A DNA stretch of 23,611 nt from Ectothiorhodospiraceae bacterium (GTDB lineage: Bacteria > Pseudomonadota > Gammaproteobacteria > Thiohalomonadales > Thiohalomonadaceae), in the NCBI GenBank assembly GCA_007125455.1, contig SLDE01000012.1:1-23611 (forward strand). The letters are read 5' to 3'. Under the pieces are notes generated by a model. The model ran no database searches, was not told the DNA's origin, and saw only the letters and a program-made list of their open reading frames with translations. Below are positions 1 through 6,890 of the stretch, in pieces. Every line of letters begins with the position of its first letter. Position 1 is the stretch's first letter. The translations under genes were made by a program, and so were the position numbers.

Positions 1-6
1 CGGGGT

Positions 7-28
7 GGAGGCGTGGTTAGACGCCTCC
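7..28 (-). terminator. Hairpin at the yheS stop codon
   Basis: An 8-bp perfect stem, GGAGGCGT (7-14) with ACGCCTCC (21-28), closes on a 6-base loop that contains the yheS stop codon. On the minus strand no T-run follows inside the window, so this is a possible transcript-end or stability hairpin and not a proven intrinsic terminator. Confidence 0.35.
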
Positions 29-1918
29 CTCCGCCGCTTCCAATTCCTCGCTGCACAGCAGCCAAGCCTCTTCGGCTTGCTGATGGGCCTTATCCAACTC
101 GCCCTTTTGCTGTAACAGCCCGCTCAATACCTCTTTACCCCCCTCCTGGTAGAGGGCTGGATCGGCCAGGCGCTGTTCCAGTTCGCTACGTTGTTGCTGT
201 AGTTTATCCAGTTGTTCTTCCAGTTTGTTGAGCTGTTTGCGCAGCGGTTGCAGGCGTTTGCGTGTCTCGGCCTCCAGGCGGCGTTGCTCCTTGCGCGCGG
301 TGGCGCTGTGCTCCGCCTTGGGTTGCTCGTCATTGCCGGGTGCCTCACGCTGTTCTTCCAGTAGCCACTGGCGGTAGTCGTCCAGGTCGCCGTCAAACTC
401 GCTCACCCTCCCCCTGTCCACCAGTAGCAACTGGTCGCAAACGCTGCGCAGCAGGTGGCGATCGTGGGAGACGATCACCATGGCCCCGCCATACTCCTGC
501 AAGGCCAGCACCAGGGCGTGGCGCATCTCCAGATCGAGGTGGTTGGTCGGCTCATCCAGCAGCAGCAGGTTGGGGCGCTGGTAGACCAGCATCGCCAGCA
601 CCAGGCGCGCCTTCTCGCCGCCGGAGAAGGGCGCGCTGGGGGCCAGTGCCATGTCGCCGATAAAACCGAAGCCGCCGAGGAAGTCGCGCAGTGACTGCTC
701 ACTGGCCTTGGGGTCCAGCCGTTGCAGGTGCAGCAGCGGACTGGCCGAGGGATCGAGCTGTTCGAGCTGATGCTGGGCGAAATAGCCGATGCGCAGTTCC
801 GGGGAGTGCTCGCAGTCGCCAGCCAGGGGGGCCAGGTCTCCGGCAAGTAGCTTGATCAGGGTAGATTTGCCCGCGCCATTATGGCCTAGCAGACCGATGC
901 GGTCCCCCGGCTGCAGGGTCAGTCGCGCGCCGGAGAGGATCGGTGTATCGCCATAACCGGCGGCGATCTGCTCCAGGGTGAGCAGCGGGCTGGGCAGCTT
1001 GTGTGGGGGGAGAAAGGCGAAGTGGAAGGGGGAGTCCACATGGGCCGGAGCGATGCGTTCCATCCGCTCCAGTGCCTTGATGCGGCTTTGTGCCTGACGC
1101 GCCTTGGTTGCCTGGGCACGAAAGCGATCGACAAAGCCCTGGATATGCTTGATCTCGCGCTGCTGGGCCTCGAAGGCCGCCTGTTGCCCGGCCAGCCGTT
1201 CGGCGCGTAGCCGCTCAAAGGCGCTGTAGTTGCCGCTGTAGAGGTTCAGGCGCTGCTGTTCCACATGCAGGATGTGATCGCAGACCTCGTCGAGAAAGTC
1301 CCGATCATGGGAGATCAGTAGCAGGGTGCCGGGGTATTGGGCCAGCCAGCCCTGTAGCCAGTAGACCGCGTCCAGATCCAGATGGTTGGTGGGCTCATCC
1401 AGCAGCAACAGGTCGGAGCGGCACATCAGCGCCTGGGCCAGATTGAGACGCATCCGCCAGCCACCGGAGAAGTCTGCCACCGGGCGCTCCAGCTGCTCGT
1501 TGCCAAAGCCCAGCCCGTGCATCAATCGCGCCGCACGGGCACGGGCGGTGTAGCCGTTGACGGCATCGATCCGGGCATGCAGCTCCCCCTGGCGATGGCC
1601 GTTGTGGGCCTGCTCTGCCTCGACCAGTTGGGCCTCCAATTGGCGCAGTTCGCTATCTCCATCCATCACGTACTCGATGGCCGCCCGATCCACGCCGGGG
1701 GTCTCCTGCGCGACGTGGGCGATCACCTGGTTGGGCGGCAGTGTCAGCTCACCCACATCGGCCTGCAACTGGCCACGCAACAGCGCGAACAGGCTGGACT
1801 TGCCGCTGCCGTTGGCCCCCGTTATGCCGGTCTTCTCGCCTTGGTGGATGGTCAGGCTGGCCTGTTCGAATAGTACTTTGGTGCCCCGGCGCAGGGCCAG
1901 TTCAGTCAATTTGATCAT
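17..1918 (-). CDS. yheS: ABC-F family ATPase YheS
   Basis: A soluble ABC-F protein of 633 residues, close to the length of E. coli YheS (637). ABC-F proteins bind the ribosomal E site and relieve stalled or blocked translation; they have no membrane domain. Two ATP-binding cassettes are visible: Walker A GANGSGKSS at residues 34-42 and GHNGAGKST in the second half, signature motifs FSGGW and FSGGE, and two copies of LLLLDEPTNHLDL. The N-terminal segment around VAQETPG and EYVMDGDSELRQLEAQL matches YheS more closely than EttA or Uup. The last 100 residues are Glu/Gln/Lys-rich and predicted coiled coil, as in the family. The ATG at 1918 is preceded by AAAGG about ten bases upstream. It stands alone, with a repeat-filled gap upstream. 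Identification is firm; the exact ribosomal substrate is not known. Confidence 0.95.
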   Translation of the reverse strand: MIKLTELALRRGTKVLFEQASLTIHQGEKTGITGANGSGKSSLFALLRGQLQADVGELTLPPNQVIAHVAQETPGVDRAAIEYVMDGDSELRQLEAQLVEAEQAHNGHRQGELHARIDAVNGYTARARAARLMHGLGFGNEQLERPVADFSGGWRMRLNLAQALMCRSDLLLLDEPTNHLDLDAVYWLQGWLAQYPGTLLLISHDRDFLDEVCDHILHVEQQRLNLYSGNYSAFERLRAERLAGQQAAFEAQQREIKHIQGFVDRFRAQATKARQAQSRIKALERMERIAPAHVDSPFHFAFLPPHKLPSPLLTLEQIAAGYGDTPILSGARLTLQPGDRIGLLGHNGAGKSTLIKLLAGDLAPLAGDCEHSPELRIGYFAQHQLEQLDPSASPLLHLQRLDPKASEQSLRDFLGGFGFIGDMALAPSAPFSGGEKARLVLAMLVYQRPNLLLLDEPTNHLDLEMRHALVLALQEYGGAMVIVSHDRHLLRSVCDQLLLVDRGRVSEFDGDLDDYRQWLLEEQREAPGNDEQPKAEHSATARKEQRRLEAETRKRLQPLRKQLNKLEEQLDKLQQQRSELEQRLADPALYQEGGKEVLSGLLQQKGELDKAHQQAEEAWLLCSEELEAAEGGV

Positions 1919-1930
1919 GGCAAGGCCTTT

Positions 1931-2045
1931 AACACAGAGTACACGGAGGCCACGGAGGTGATCAGGGAAGGGGCGGTCGAAAGTCGGCGGTTTTTTACCG
2001 CCAGGCCCCGCTTTTCTCTGTGCACGCTGTGGCCTCTATGTTGAA
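1931..2045. repeat. CACAGAG-type inverted-arm repeat, copy 1
   Basis: The left arm begins AACACAGAGTACACGGAGG and the right arm ends with CTCTGTGCACGCTGTGG followed by CTATGTTGAA, so the ends are imperfect inverted copies of each other. The same arms occur at 18338-18447 and around 10463-10636, with a left arm alone at 3968-4029. The arrangement resembles a small non-autonomous (MITE-like) element; no coding capacity is seen inside. Confidence 0.65.
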
Positions 2046-2056
2046 TATGGCTTTTT

Positions 2057-2116
2057 GTAACTGCTCGCCCCCTTTATCCCCTCTCCCCCATTGGGGGAGA
2101 GAGGGCGAGTAGATAC
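2057..2116 (-). repeat. GCTCGCCCCC hairpin repeat, copy A
   Basis: A 60-bp near-palindrome with outer ends GTAACTGCTCGCCCCC and GGGCGAGTAGATAC and a centre of CTCTCCCCCATTGGGGGAGAG. Read on the minus strand it matches copies at 3900-3956 and 10639-10691, and all three share a GGGGATAAAGGGGGCGAGCA half. It can form a long GC-rich hairpin. Confidence 0.75.
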
Positions 2117-2123
2117 GGTTTTT

Positions 2124-2252
2124 TTATAGAGGCTTAACAGCCTCGAGGGTGGTCGAGACCACGTGGTATTCCATGCCCTGCTCCAGCTCCCTGTCGCGGA
2201 TGAATTTGCCTGATATGCCCTTGGGGCGATGCCGGTCGTGTTGGTGGTTCAT
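2124..2252 (-). CDS. Possible 42-residue small protein
   Basis: A short frame starts with an ATG at 2250-2252 and ends with TAA at 2124-2126. The predicted peptide begins MNHQHDRHRPKG and ends TTLEAVKPL; it is basic and His/Arg-rich in the first third and has no membrane segment. A GGGAGA stretch lies about 11 bases before the start. It sits just downstream of apaH on the same strand. I do not recognise a family. The frame may be a chance opening between apaH and the hairpin repeat, whose edge is a few bases from its stop codon. Confidence 0.22.
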   Translation of the reverse strand: MNHQHDRHRPKGISGKFIRDRELEQGMEYHVVSTTLEAVKPL

Positions 2253-2325
2253 AGTAAAGATGGTCTCCCATGCTTTTGTCTGCTTGTCGGTGGGCTGTGC
2301 GGTGCGTTTACTCTGCTCCCACTTG

Positions 2326-3162
2326 TCACTCCGCCTTTGGCACCGCGTAGCCCGCGCAGGGCAAGCTGGTGGTGGTCAGGCTGTCCAGCTCGATGGCGGT
2401 CAGTGATCCACCCCATAGGCAGCCGGTGTCGATGGCGTGTACGTTGTCCTGCTGGTGTAGCCCGAGGGTGGACCAGTGACCAAAGATGATACGGGTATCG
2501 CGGCTTCGGCGTGTGGGGATCTGGAACCAGGGCAGCTGTTTGTCGCCACCGGCTTCGCCCGGCTTGCCCTTGTATTTGAAATCCAGTTTGCCGTTGCTGG
2601 TGCAGTAGCGCAATCGGGTAAAGCAGTTGACGATAAAGCGCAGCCGATCCCAGCCCTTCAGGCCGGGTGACCAGCGTGCGGGCTTGTTGCCGTACATGTG
2701 CTGCATGAACTCGTGAAAGTCCTCGCCGCGCAGTACGCTCTCCACCTCGGTGGCGCAGGCCCGTGCGGTAGCAATATCCCACTGCGGCGGCAGGCCCGCG
2801 TGCAGCAGGGCAAGATTACGCTGCGGATCGTGGTGCATCAGGGGGCAGAGGCGCAGCCATTCGAGCAATTCCTCGCCATCTTCGGCGGTGAGGATCGGGG
2901 CGAGGCTGTCGGTGTTTTTGAAGTGACGGTGGCGGTTTTGCCAGAGTGCCAACAGGTGTAGGTCATGGTTGCCCAGCACGCTGAGGGCGGCGTCGCCCAG
3001 GCCGCGCACGAAGCGCAATACCGCCAGCGAGTCCGGCCCACGGTTGACCAGATCTCCGGCTAGCCACACCCTGTCCCGGGCCGGATCGAAGTCCAGCTTA
3101 TCGAGCAGTCGGCGCAGCTCGTTGTAGCAGCCCTGGATGTCGCCGATGGCGTAGGTGGCCAT
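2326..3162 (-). CDS. apaH: Bis(5'-nucleosyl)-tetraphosphatase, symmetrical (ApaH)
   Basis: Hydrolyses diadenosine tetraphosphate symmetrically to two ADP; ApaH of E. coli is also known to remove NpnN caps from RNA. The 278-residue product carries the calcineurin-like metallophosphatase signatures in order: GDIQGCYNEL near the N-terminus, WLAGDLVNRGPDS, LGNHDLHLLAL, and near the C-terminus AIDTGCLWGGSLTAIEL. The length fits the family (about 270-280). The frame is open further upstream, but the family begins with the strand MATYAIGD, so the ATG at 3160-3162 is chosen; no strong Shine-Dalgarno is visible there. The methyltransferase gene ends 47 bases upstream on the same strand, so both are probably cotranscribed. 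apaG, often next to apaH in gammaproteobacteria, lies about 1 kb upstream and is separated by the methyltransferase and repeats. Confidence 0.95.
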   Translation of the reverse strand: MATYAIGDIQGCYNELRRLLDKLDFDPARDRVWLAGDLVNRGPDSLAVLRFVRGLGDAALSVLGNHDLHLLALWQNRHRHFKNTDSLAPILTAEDGEELLEWLRLCPLMHHDPQRNLALLHAGLPPQWDIATARACATEVESVLRGEDFHEFMQHMYGNKPARWSPGLKGWDRLRFIVNCFTRLRYCTSNGKLDFKYKGKPGEAGGDKQLPWFQIPTRRSRDTRIIFGHWSTLGLHQQDNVHAIDTGCLWGGSLTAIELDSLTTTSLPCAGYAVPKAE

Positions 3163-3209
3163 GATGTTTACGCAGTGATTGGTAGGCCCGCATCTTACCA
3201 TAAAGGCGA

Positions 3210-3824
3210 TTAGGGGCAGTGTTCGTGTTTGTTTAACTGGATGTGGCGAAACCAGCCCCCGGCCAGGGCGGGTTGGTCCTGCTCCACGCAAAGACAGGGG
3301 GTATGGCTGATGACCTCTTCGAACACCACGTCGGTGCGGGTGGCGAGGTGGCGGCTGGCCAGGTTGATAAGGCGACGCAACGGGGCACGTTGGCCGGGGC
3401 GCAGAAACTTGTCCAGCACCAGCACTTTGCCACCAGGGCGTAATACCCGCTCGGTCTCGCGCAGCAGGCGGCTCGGTTCGGGCACTACCGCCAGGATCAG
3501 GTGCAGTACCACCACATCGAAGCTGTGATCGGCATAGGGCAGCGCCATCGCATCCCCCTGTTGCAGGGTGATGTCTTCCCGTCCACCGATGCGCTGCTGG
3601 GCCTTGGTCAGCATCGCCGGGGTCAGGTCCAGGCCGGTGTAGCGGTGGCCGTAGGGTAGGTGGGGGATGTCCAGTCCGGAGCCGATCCCCGGCAGCAACA
3701 CCTCCCGCTCCAGCGGCAGGTGGTGCAGTGCCTGCAGACTTATCTCACGTAGCGGGCGGCTGATGCGGGCGATCGCCAGATCATAGATGGGGGCAAACAG
3801 GGTGTAGCTGTGGCGCAGGCTCAT
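3210..3824 (-). CDS. Class I SAM-dependent methyltransferase
   Basis: A 204-residue Rossmann-fold methyltransferase of the Methyltransf_11 / UbiE-like type; the substrate is unknown. Visible motifs are VLLPGIGSGLDIPHL (motif I, SAM binding, with Pro-Gly-Ile in place of the usual Asp/Gly pattern), the acidic end of strand 2 in YTGLDLTPAML, GDAMALPYADHSFDVVV (motif II region) and RVLRPGGKVLVLD (post-motif II). The opening SYTLFAPIYDLAIA is typical of small UbiE-like methyltransferases with a Y-x-x-x-A-P-I-Y-D N-terminal helix. The start is placed at the ATG at 3824; the frame can be extended 12 codons to a TTG, with no better ribosome-binding site. It lies 47 bases upstream of apaH on the same strand. 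Fold assignment is firm; function is not predictable here. Confidence 0.85.
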   Translation of the reverse strand: MSLRHSYTLFAPIYDLAIARISRPLREISLQALHHLPLEREVLLPGIGSGLDIPHLPYGHRYTGLDLTPAMLTKAQQRIGGREDITLQQGDAMALPYADHSFDVVVLHLILAVVPEPSRLLRETERVLRPGGKVLVLDKFLRPGQRAPLRRLINLASRHLATRTDVVFEEVISHTPCLCVEQDQPALAGGWFRHIQLNKHEHCP

Positions 3825-3899
3825 GTTGGCTCTTGTCCTGGAAATCAAATGGCGTAACAACTTGCCTACCTGAAAGATGGGTAGCTGGAAAGAACTAAG

Positions 3900-3956
3900 G
3901 TATCTACTCGCCCCCTCTCCCCTTGGGGGGAGGGGATAAAGGGGGCGAGCAGTTAC
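3900..3956 (+). repeat. GCTCGCCCCC hairpin repeat, copy B
   Basis: A 57-bp near-palindrome beginning GTATCTACTCGCCCCC and ending GGGGGCGAGCAGTTAC, in the orientation opposite to copy A. The central CTCCCCTTGGGGGGAG forms the hairpin tip. It lies between the start of the methyltransferase gene and the end of apaG. Confidence 0.75.
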
Positions 3957-3967
3957 TGTAAATCCAT

Positions 3968-4029
3968 TTCAACACAGAGGTCACAGGGATCTGAAGTGCA
4001 AAGGCGCTACAGAAACGATGGTGAACGGG
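3968..4029 (+). repeat. CACAGAG arm plus shared 50-bp tail, copy 1
   Basis: Starts TTCAACACAGAGGTCACAGGG and continues through GTGCAAAGGCGCTACAGAAA to GATGGTGAACGGG. A nearly identical stretch, with only a few differences near its start, occurs at 10463-10521. Both copies lie close to a GCTCGCCCCC hairpin copy, so the two repeat types travel or accumulate together. No right-hand CACAGAG arm was seen at this copy. Confidence 0.7.
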
Positions 4030-4131
4030 CCCACATTTCTCGTACCTCGTACCTCGTAGCTTTTGGCTCCGTTATCCCATGAACCGATAATAAAATTCAT
4101 TCAGAGGGGGGGTAGATACGTAATCCGACTC

Positions 4132-4512
4132 TTAATGAAGCGTGCGCGGCATCGCCAGGGTGAAGGGGGCGATGGAGGCATCGAAGCGTTGCCCATCCTC
4201 GGCCACCATTTGGTAGCTGCCCTGCATGGTGCCCACCGGGGTGTCGAGCACGGTGCCGCTGGTGTAGCGGAAGGCCTCGCCGGGTCGCAGGCGGGGCTGT
4301 TCGCCCACCACCCCGTCGCCGTGTACCTCCTGGGTATGCCCCTCGCCGTCGGTGATGATCCAGTGGCGGGTGAGCAGTTGCGCGCTCTGGTCACCGTCGT
4401 TACGGATGGTGATGGTGTAGGCGAACACATAGCGATCCTGTGCCGGGTCGGATTGCTCGGCGATGTAGTGGGTCTGTACCTCGACCCGGATCGCATTGAT
4501 GTCTTTGTCCAC
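4132..4512 (-). CDS. apaG: ApaG domain protein (Co2+/Mg2+ efflux protein ApaG)
   Basis: A 126-residue single-domain ApaG protein (E. coli ApaG is 125), an immunoglobulin/fibronectin-III-like beta-sandwich. The family is historically tied to cobalt/magnesium sensitivity, but its biochemical role is unsettled. Diagnostic stretches are VFAYTITIRNDG, LLTRHWIITDG, EVHGDGVVGEQPRLRPGE, YTSGTVLDTPVGTMQGSYQM and the closing IAPFTLAMPRTLH. The ATG at 4512 lies 20 bases after the glk stop, so it is the last gene of a comFB-pgl-glk-apaG run. In many relatives apaG sits directly before apaH; here a repeat block and a methyltransferase gene intervene. Confidence 0.96.
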   Translation of the reverse strand: MDKDINAIRVEVQTHYIAEQSDPAQDRYVFAYTITIRNDGDQSAQLLTRHWIITDGEGHTQEVHGDGVVGEQPRLRPGEAFRYTSGTVLDTPVGTMQGSYQMVAEDGQRFDASIAPFTLAMPRTLH

Positions 4513-4532
4513 GCAGTTTCCTCGTTATTCAA

Positions 4533-5531
4533 TCAAAAGCGGGCAGCGTAGCGTGCCGCCCCAAGCAGGCCACAGGCCGGGTTGGTGATCACCTGCACCG
4601 GCAGCGGTTCTACCACATGCACCATGCGCCCCTTGTTGCGGAAGGCGCGCATGAACTCGCCCTCCTGCATCAGCGGCAGTAGCTTGGGGGCGATGCCTCC
4701 GGCGATATAGACCCCGCCACGGGGCAGGCAGGTCAGGGCCATGTCGCCGGCAAAGGCGCCGTAGATGCGGATGAACAGCCGGGCCGCCTCCAGTGCCAGC
4801 GGGTGATCCCCGGCCACGGCCAGGCGGCCTATCTGCACGGCGGGGTCGTCGTGGTGTAGCAGGGGATCGTCGTACTGACCCAGCTTGTCCAGCAGGAAGC
4901 GGTAGATGTTTACCAACCCGCTGCCAGAGAGCAGACGTTCATAGGATACGCGCAACTGCTGTGCCCGTAGGTAGAAATAGAGTGATTCCTGCTCGATATC
5001 AAGGGGGGCAAAGGCCAAATGCCCCCCTTCGGTGGGATAGCTGCTGTAGTTATCCCCGTCGGGGGTGACCAGACAGACCCCCAGCCCGGTGCCTGCGCCG
5101 ACCACCAGTTTGGGGGCTTGAGGATCCGGGGCATGGGCATGCAGGGGCTCCAGCTCATGTGCCCCCAGCACATCCAGGCTGTAGCCGATGGCCTGAAAGT
5201 CATTCAACAGGCTGACGTGGGGGATCGCCAGCGTGTGTGCCAATTGCCGACTGTCCAGCTGCCAGGGCAGATTGGTCAACTGTGAGCGCTGCCCGCCGGG
5301 GTATGGGCTGACCGGCCCTGCGACGGCAAAGCAGGCGCTGTGTGGGGTGGGTTGGGCGCACTCCTCCAGGAAGCGCTGCACCATCGTTTCCAGGTTGACG
5401 AAGGCATGGCTGCTGTAGCGCTGCTCGGCCACTGGCTGGATGCCGTGGTGGGCATCCGGGTCGCGGCGCAGTAATTGCAGCAGGGTCTTGGTCCCGCCCA
5501 CATCGGCGGCAAGGATCAGGGGATCGCTCAT
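4533..5531 (-). CDS. glk: Glucokinase
   Basis: Phosphorylates glucose to glucose 6-phosphate with ATP in the cytoplasm. The 332-residue product is of the bacterial Glk (ROK-unrelated) type, near the E. coli length of 321. Visible features are the phosphate-binding loop AADVGGTKT at residues 8-16, FAVAGPVS, LTNLPWQLD, LLNDFQAIGY with the catalytic-base Asp, VGAGTGLGVCLV, and EGGHLAFAP. The start is the ATG at 5529-5531, which overlaps the pgl stop codon as ATGA, a classic coupling arrangement; a longer frame exists upstream but lies inside pgl. With pgl it would feed glucose into the oxidative pentose phosphate or Entner-Doudoroff route; zwf is not in the window. Confidence 0.95.
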   Translation of the reverse strand: MSDPLILAADVGGTKTLLQLLRRDPDAHHGIQPVAEQRYSSHAFVNLETMVQRFLEECAQPTPHSACFAVAGPVSPYPGGQRSQLTNLPWQLDSRQLAHTLAIPHVSLLNDFQAIGYSLDVLGAHELEPLHAHAPDPQAPKLVVGAGTGLGVCLVTPDGDNYSSYPTEGGHLAFAPLDIEQESLYFYLRAQQLRVSYERLLSGSGLVNIYRFLLDKLGQYDDPLLHHDDPAVQIGRLAVAGDHPLALEAARLFIRIYGAFAGDMALTCLPRGGVYIAGGIAPKLLPLMQEGEFMRAFRNKGRMVHVVEPLPVQVITNPACGLLGAARYAARF

Positions 5532-6262
5532 GGTGAAGCCTCTGGCTTGAGGTGGGCGGCGGCGGCCTGGTCCAGGTACCACTCCAGGTGTGTCGTATTC
5601 AACTGCTGTACTGGAAGTTGTGCGCCTGGCTCTTGTTGCGCTCGCGCTACGGTGTCGGCCTTTTCCTTGCCACTGACCAGGAGCATCAACTGGCGAGCAT
5701 GGTTGAGTACCGGCAGGGTGAGGCTGTAGCGCAGCCCGCGTCCGGGTACCTCGGCACCGATGAAGCTGGCCTGCCGCTCCGCGAGCAGGGCGCTGCCTGG
5801 AAAGAGCGAGGCGGTGTGGCCGTCATCGCCCATTCCCAGCAGGATCAGATCCAGACAGGGCCAGCCATCTTGCTGGGGCAACTGGGCTAGCCGTTGGCGG
5901 TAGTGGGCTTCAACCTCCTGCTGTGGTCGTTCAGCCTCGATGCGGTGAACCTGTGCAGGGGGGATTTTGAGTGGCCCAAGCAGGTTTTCATGGGCCATGC
6001 GGTAGTTGGCGTCGGGGTGGTCGGGAGGCACCGCCCGTTCATCGCCAAAATAGAACGCTACCCGGTGCCAGTCGGGTGCCTGGGCAGTTGGCAATTGGGC
6101 AAGCTGCTGGTAGAGCCCACGTGGGGTGCTGCCACCGGCCAGGGCAAGGCTGGCCTGGCCCCGGGCGTCGATGGCTGCCTGTAGCCGCTCGCTTACCCGC
6201 TCTGCGGCAGCCTGAAACAGCGCGGGCGGGTCGGCGAAGCGCCTAATCGGCATGGGTGGCAC
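5528..6262 (-). CDS. pgl: 6-phosphogluconolactonase
   Basis: Hydrolyses 6-phosphogluconolactone to 6-phosphogluconate. The product (about 244 residues, DevB/NagB-like fold) shows LALAGGSTPRGLYQQLA, FYFGDERAVPPDHPDANYRM and LILLGMGDDGHTASLFPGS, all signatures of the family. Two starts are possible: a GTG at 6260-6262 with AGGTGA four bases upstream, and an ATG three codons later at 6251-6253 with the same site 13 bases away. The GTG is used here on ribosome-binding-site spacing; the difference is three residues. Either start lies within the end of the comFB-like gene, and the stop overlaps the glk ATG, so the three genes form a compact operon. Confidence 0.94.
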   Translation of the reverse strand: MPPMPIRRFADPPALFQAAAERVSERLQAAIDARGQASLALAGGSTPRGLYQQLAQLPTAQAPDWHRVAFYFGDERAVPPDHPDANYRMAHENLLGPLKIPPAQVHRIEAERPQQEVEAHYRQRLAQLPQQDGWPCLDLILLGMGDDGHTASLFPGSALLAERQASFIGAEVPGRGLRYSLTLPVLNHARQLMLLVSGKEKADTVARAQQEPGAQLPVQQLNTTHLEWYLDQAAAAHLKPEASP

Positions 6263-6512
6263 TTTTCACCTGTGCGATCGCCGCAGTCACCGACTCGACC
6301 ACGTTGTTTTGCATCTTCTCGCGTTCGTCGGTGGTGAGGAAGAAGGCCATATCCACATCATGGCGCACATAGCGGGCGGGCAGGCGGTTCAGTGCCAGGC
6401 AGGCGACATCTTCGATGAAGTCCTGATCCTCGGCGTATTCGTCGGGTAGTTCGTGCAACAGGTACTCTCCAACCAGGGATTCGTAGTAGTTGTGGATCGA
6501 GCCGATGTTCAT
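6243..6512 (-). CDS. ComFB-family protein, possible cyclic-dinucleotide receptor
   Basis: An 89-residue protein matching the ComFB family: IHNYYESLVGEYLLHEL at the N-terminus and IEDVACLALNRLPARYVRHDVDM in the middle carry the conserved Asn-Tyr-Glu, the Asp-Val-Ala-x-Leu-Ala-Leu-Asn and the Leu-Pro-x-Arg-Tyr-Val motifs. ComFB was named from Bacillus competence loci; related proteins in cyanobacteria have been reported to bind cyclic di-nucleotides. The usual zinc-binding cysteines of some ComFB proteins are absent. A good ribosome-binding site (AAGGAA) lies 8 bases before the ATG. It is the first gene of the run with pgl, glk and apaG and overlaps pgl, which suggests a link between a second messenger and carbon flux, but that link is inference. 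Confidence 0.82.
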   Translation of the reverse strand: MNIGSIHNYYESLVGEYLLHELPDEYAEDQDFIEDVACLALNRLPARYVRHDVDMAFFLTTDEREKMQNNVVESVTAAIAQVKSATHAD

Positions 6513-6890
6513 GGGGTATTCCTTATCAGGGGTATGCTGGAACCATAGCGAATGACGCCAGGGAATGCCAGAGGGTGTATGTGGGAAGTGCGAGGAGCGG
6601 GGTCACGAGCTGCGTGCGCCGGGGGTCAGATACGAGGTTCGAGATGCCAGATACGAGATACGGCGGCATTAGGCTTCGAAACACCATCACCCTCCCAACA
6701 CCATCGGTGCGGTTCGTGTAACTCACCGCACCCAACCCAATCCCGCCCCAACCCGTAGGGTGCGGTGAGCCCCGCGAACCGCACCGCCTGCGTGAACAAG
6801 CACCGGGGTCACGCCTGGGGGCAGGCCTTCACGCCGGGGGTCACACGCCGGGGGTCAGGTCTTGACATGCAACTTTATGGGGGCGGAGGT
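6513..6890. other. Gene-free repeat-rich gap upstream of comFB
   Basis: This 378-bp stretch holds no convincing gene. It contains the inverted repeat at 6705-6786, several GGGGTCA-containing phrases (CCGGGGGTCAGATACGAG near 6620, CCGGGGTCACGCC near 6803, CCGGGGGTCACACGCC and CCGGGGGTCAGGTC near 6835-6860) and the phrase GGGGTCAGGTCTTGACATGC, which resembles sequence found near IS200-like/RAYT transposase genes in many gammaproteobacteria. It looks like a decayed mobile-element edge; no transposase remnant could be read. Confidence 0.5.
6705..6786. repeat. 82-bp inverted repeat with 29-base arms
   Basis: The left arm (6705-6733) and right arm (6758-6786) match as inverted copies at 24 of 29 positions, and all five differences lie in the centre of the arm. 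Each arm reads CGGTGCGGTTCG, five variable bases, then CTCACCGCACCC. The arms are separated by 24 bases rich in C. Such GGTGCGG/CCGCACC palindromes are common intergenic repeats in gammaproteobacteria. Confidence 0.75.

Larger units (their letters stand above)
1919..2325. other. Repeat-bearing gap between yheS and apaH
   Basis: This 407-bp stretch holds an inverted pair of CACAGAG-type arms (1931-2045), a GGCGG/CCGCC mini-hairpin between them (around 1986-2002), a copy of the 60-bp GCTCGCCCCC hairpin element (2057-2116), and one doubtful small reading frame on the minus strand (2124-2252). No other gene was seen. Confidence 0.6.

Noticed and set aside
2326..3291. The longer apaH frame starting at 3291
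   Set aside because: The extra 43 codons run into the methyltransferase gene and lack similarity to ApaH, which begins at MATYAIGD.
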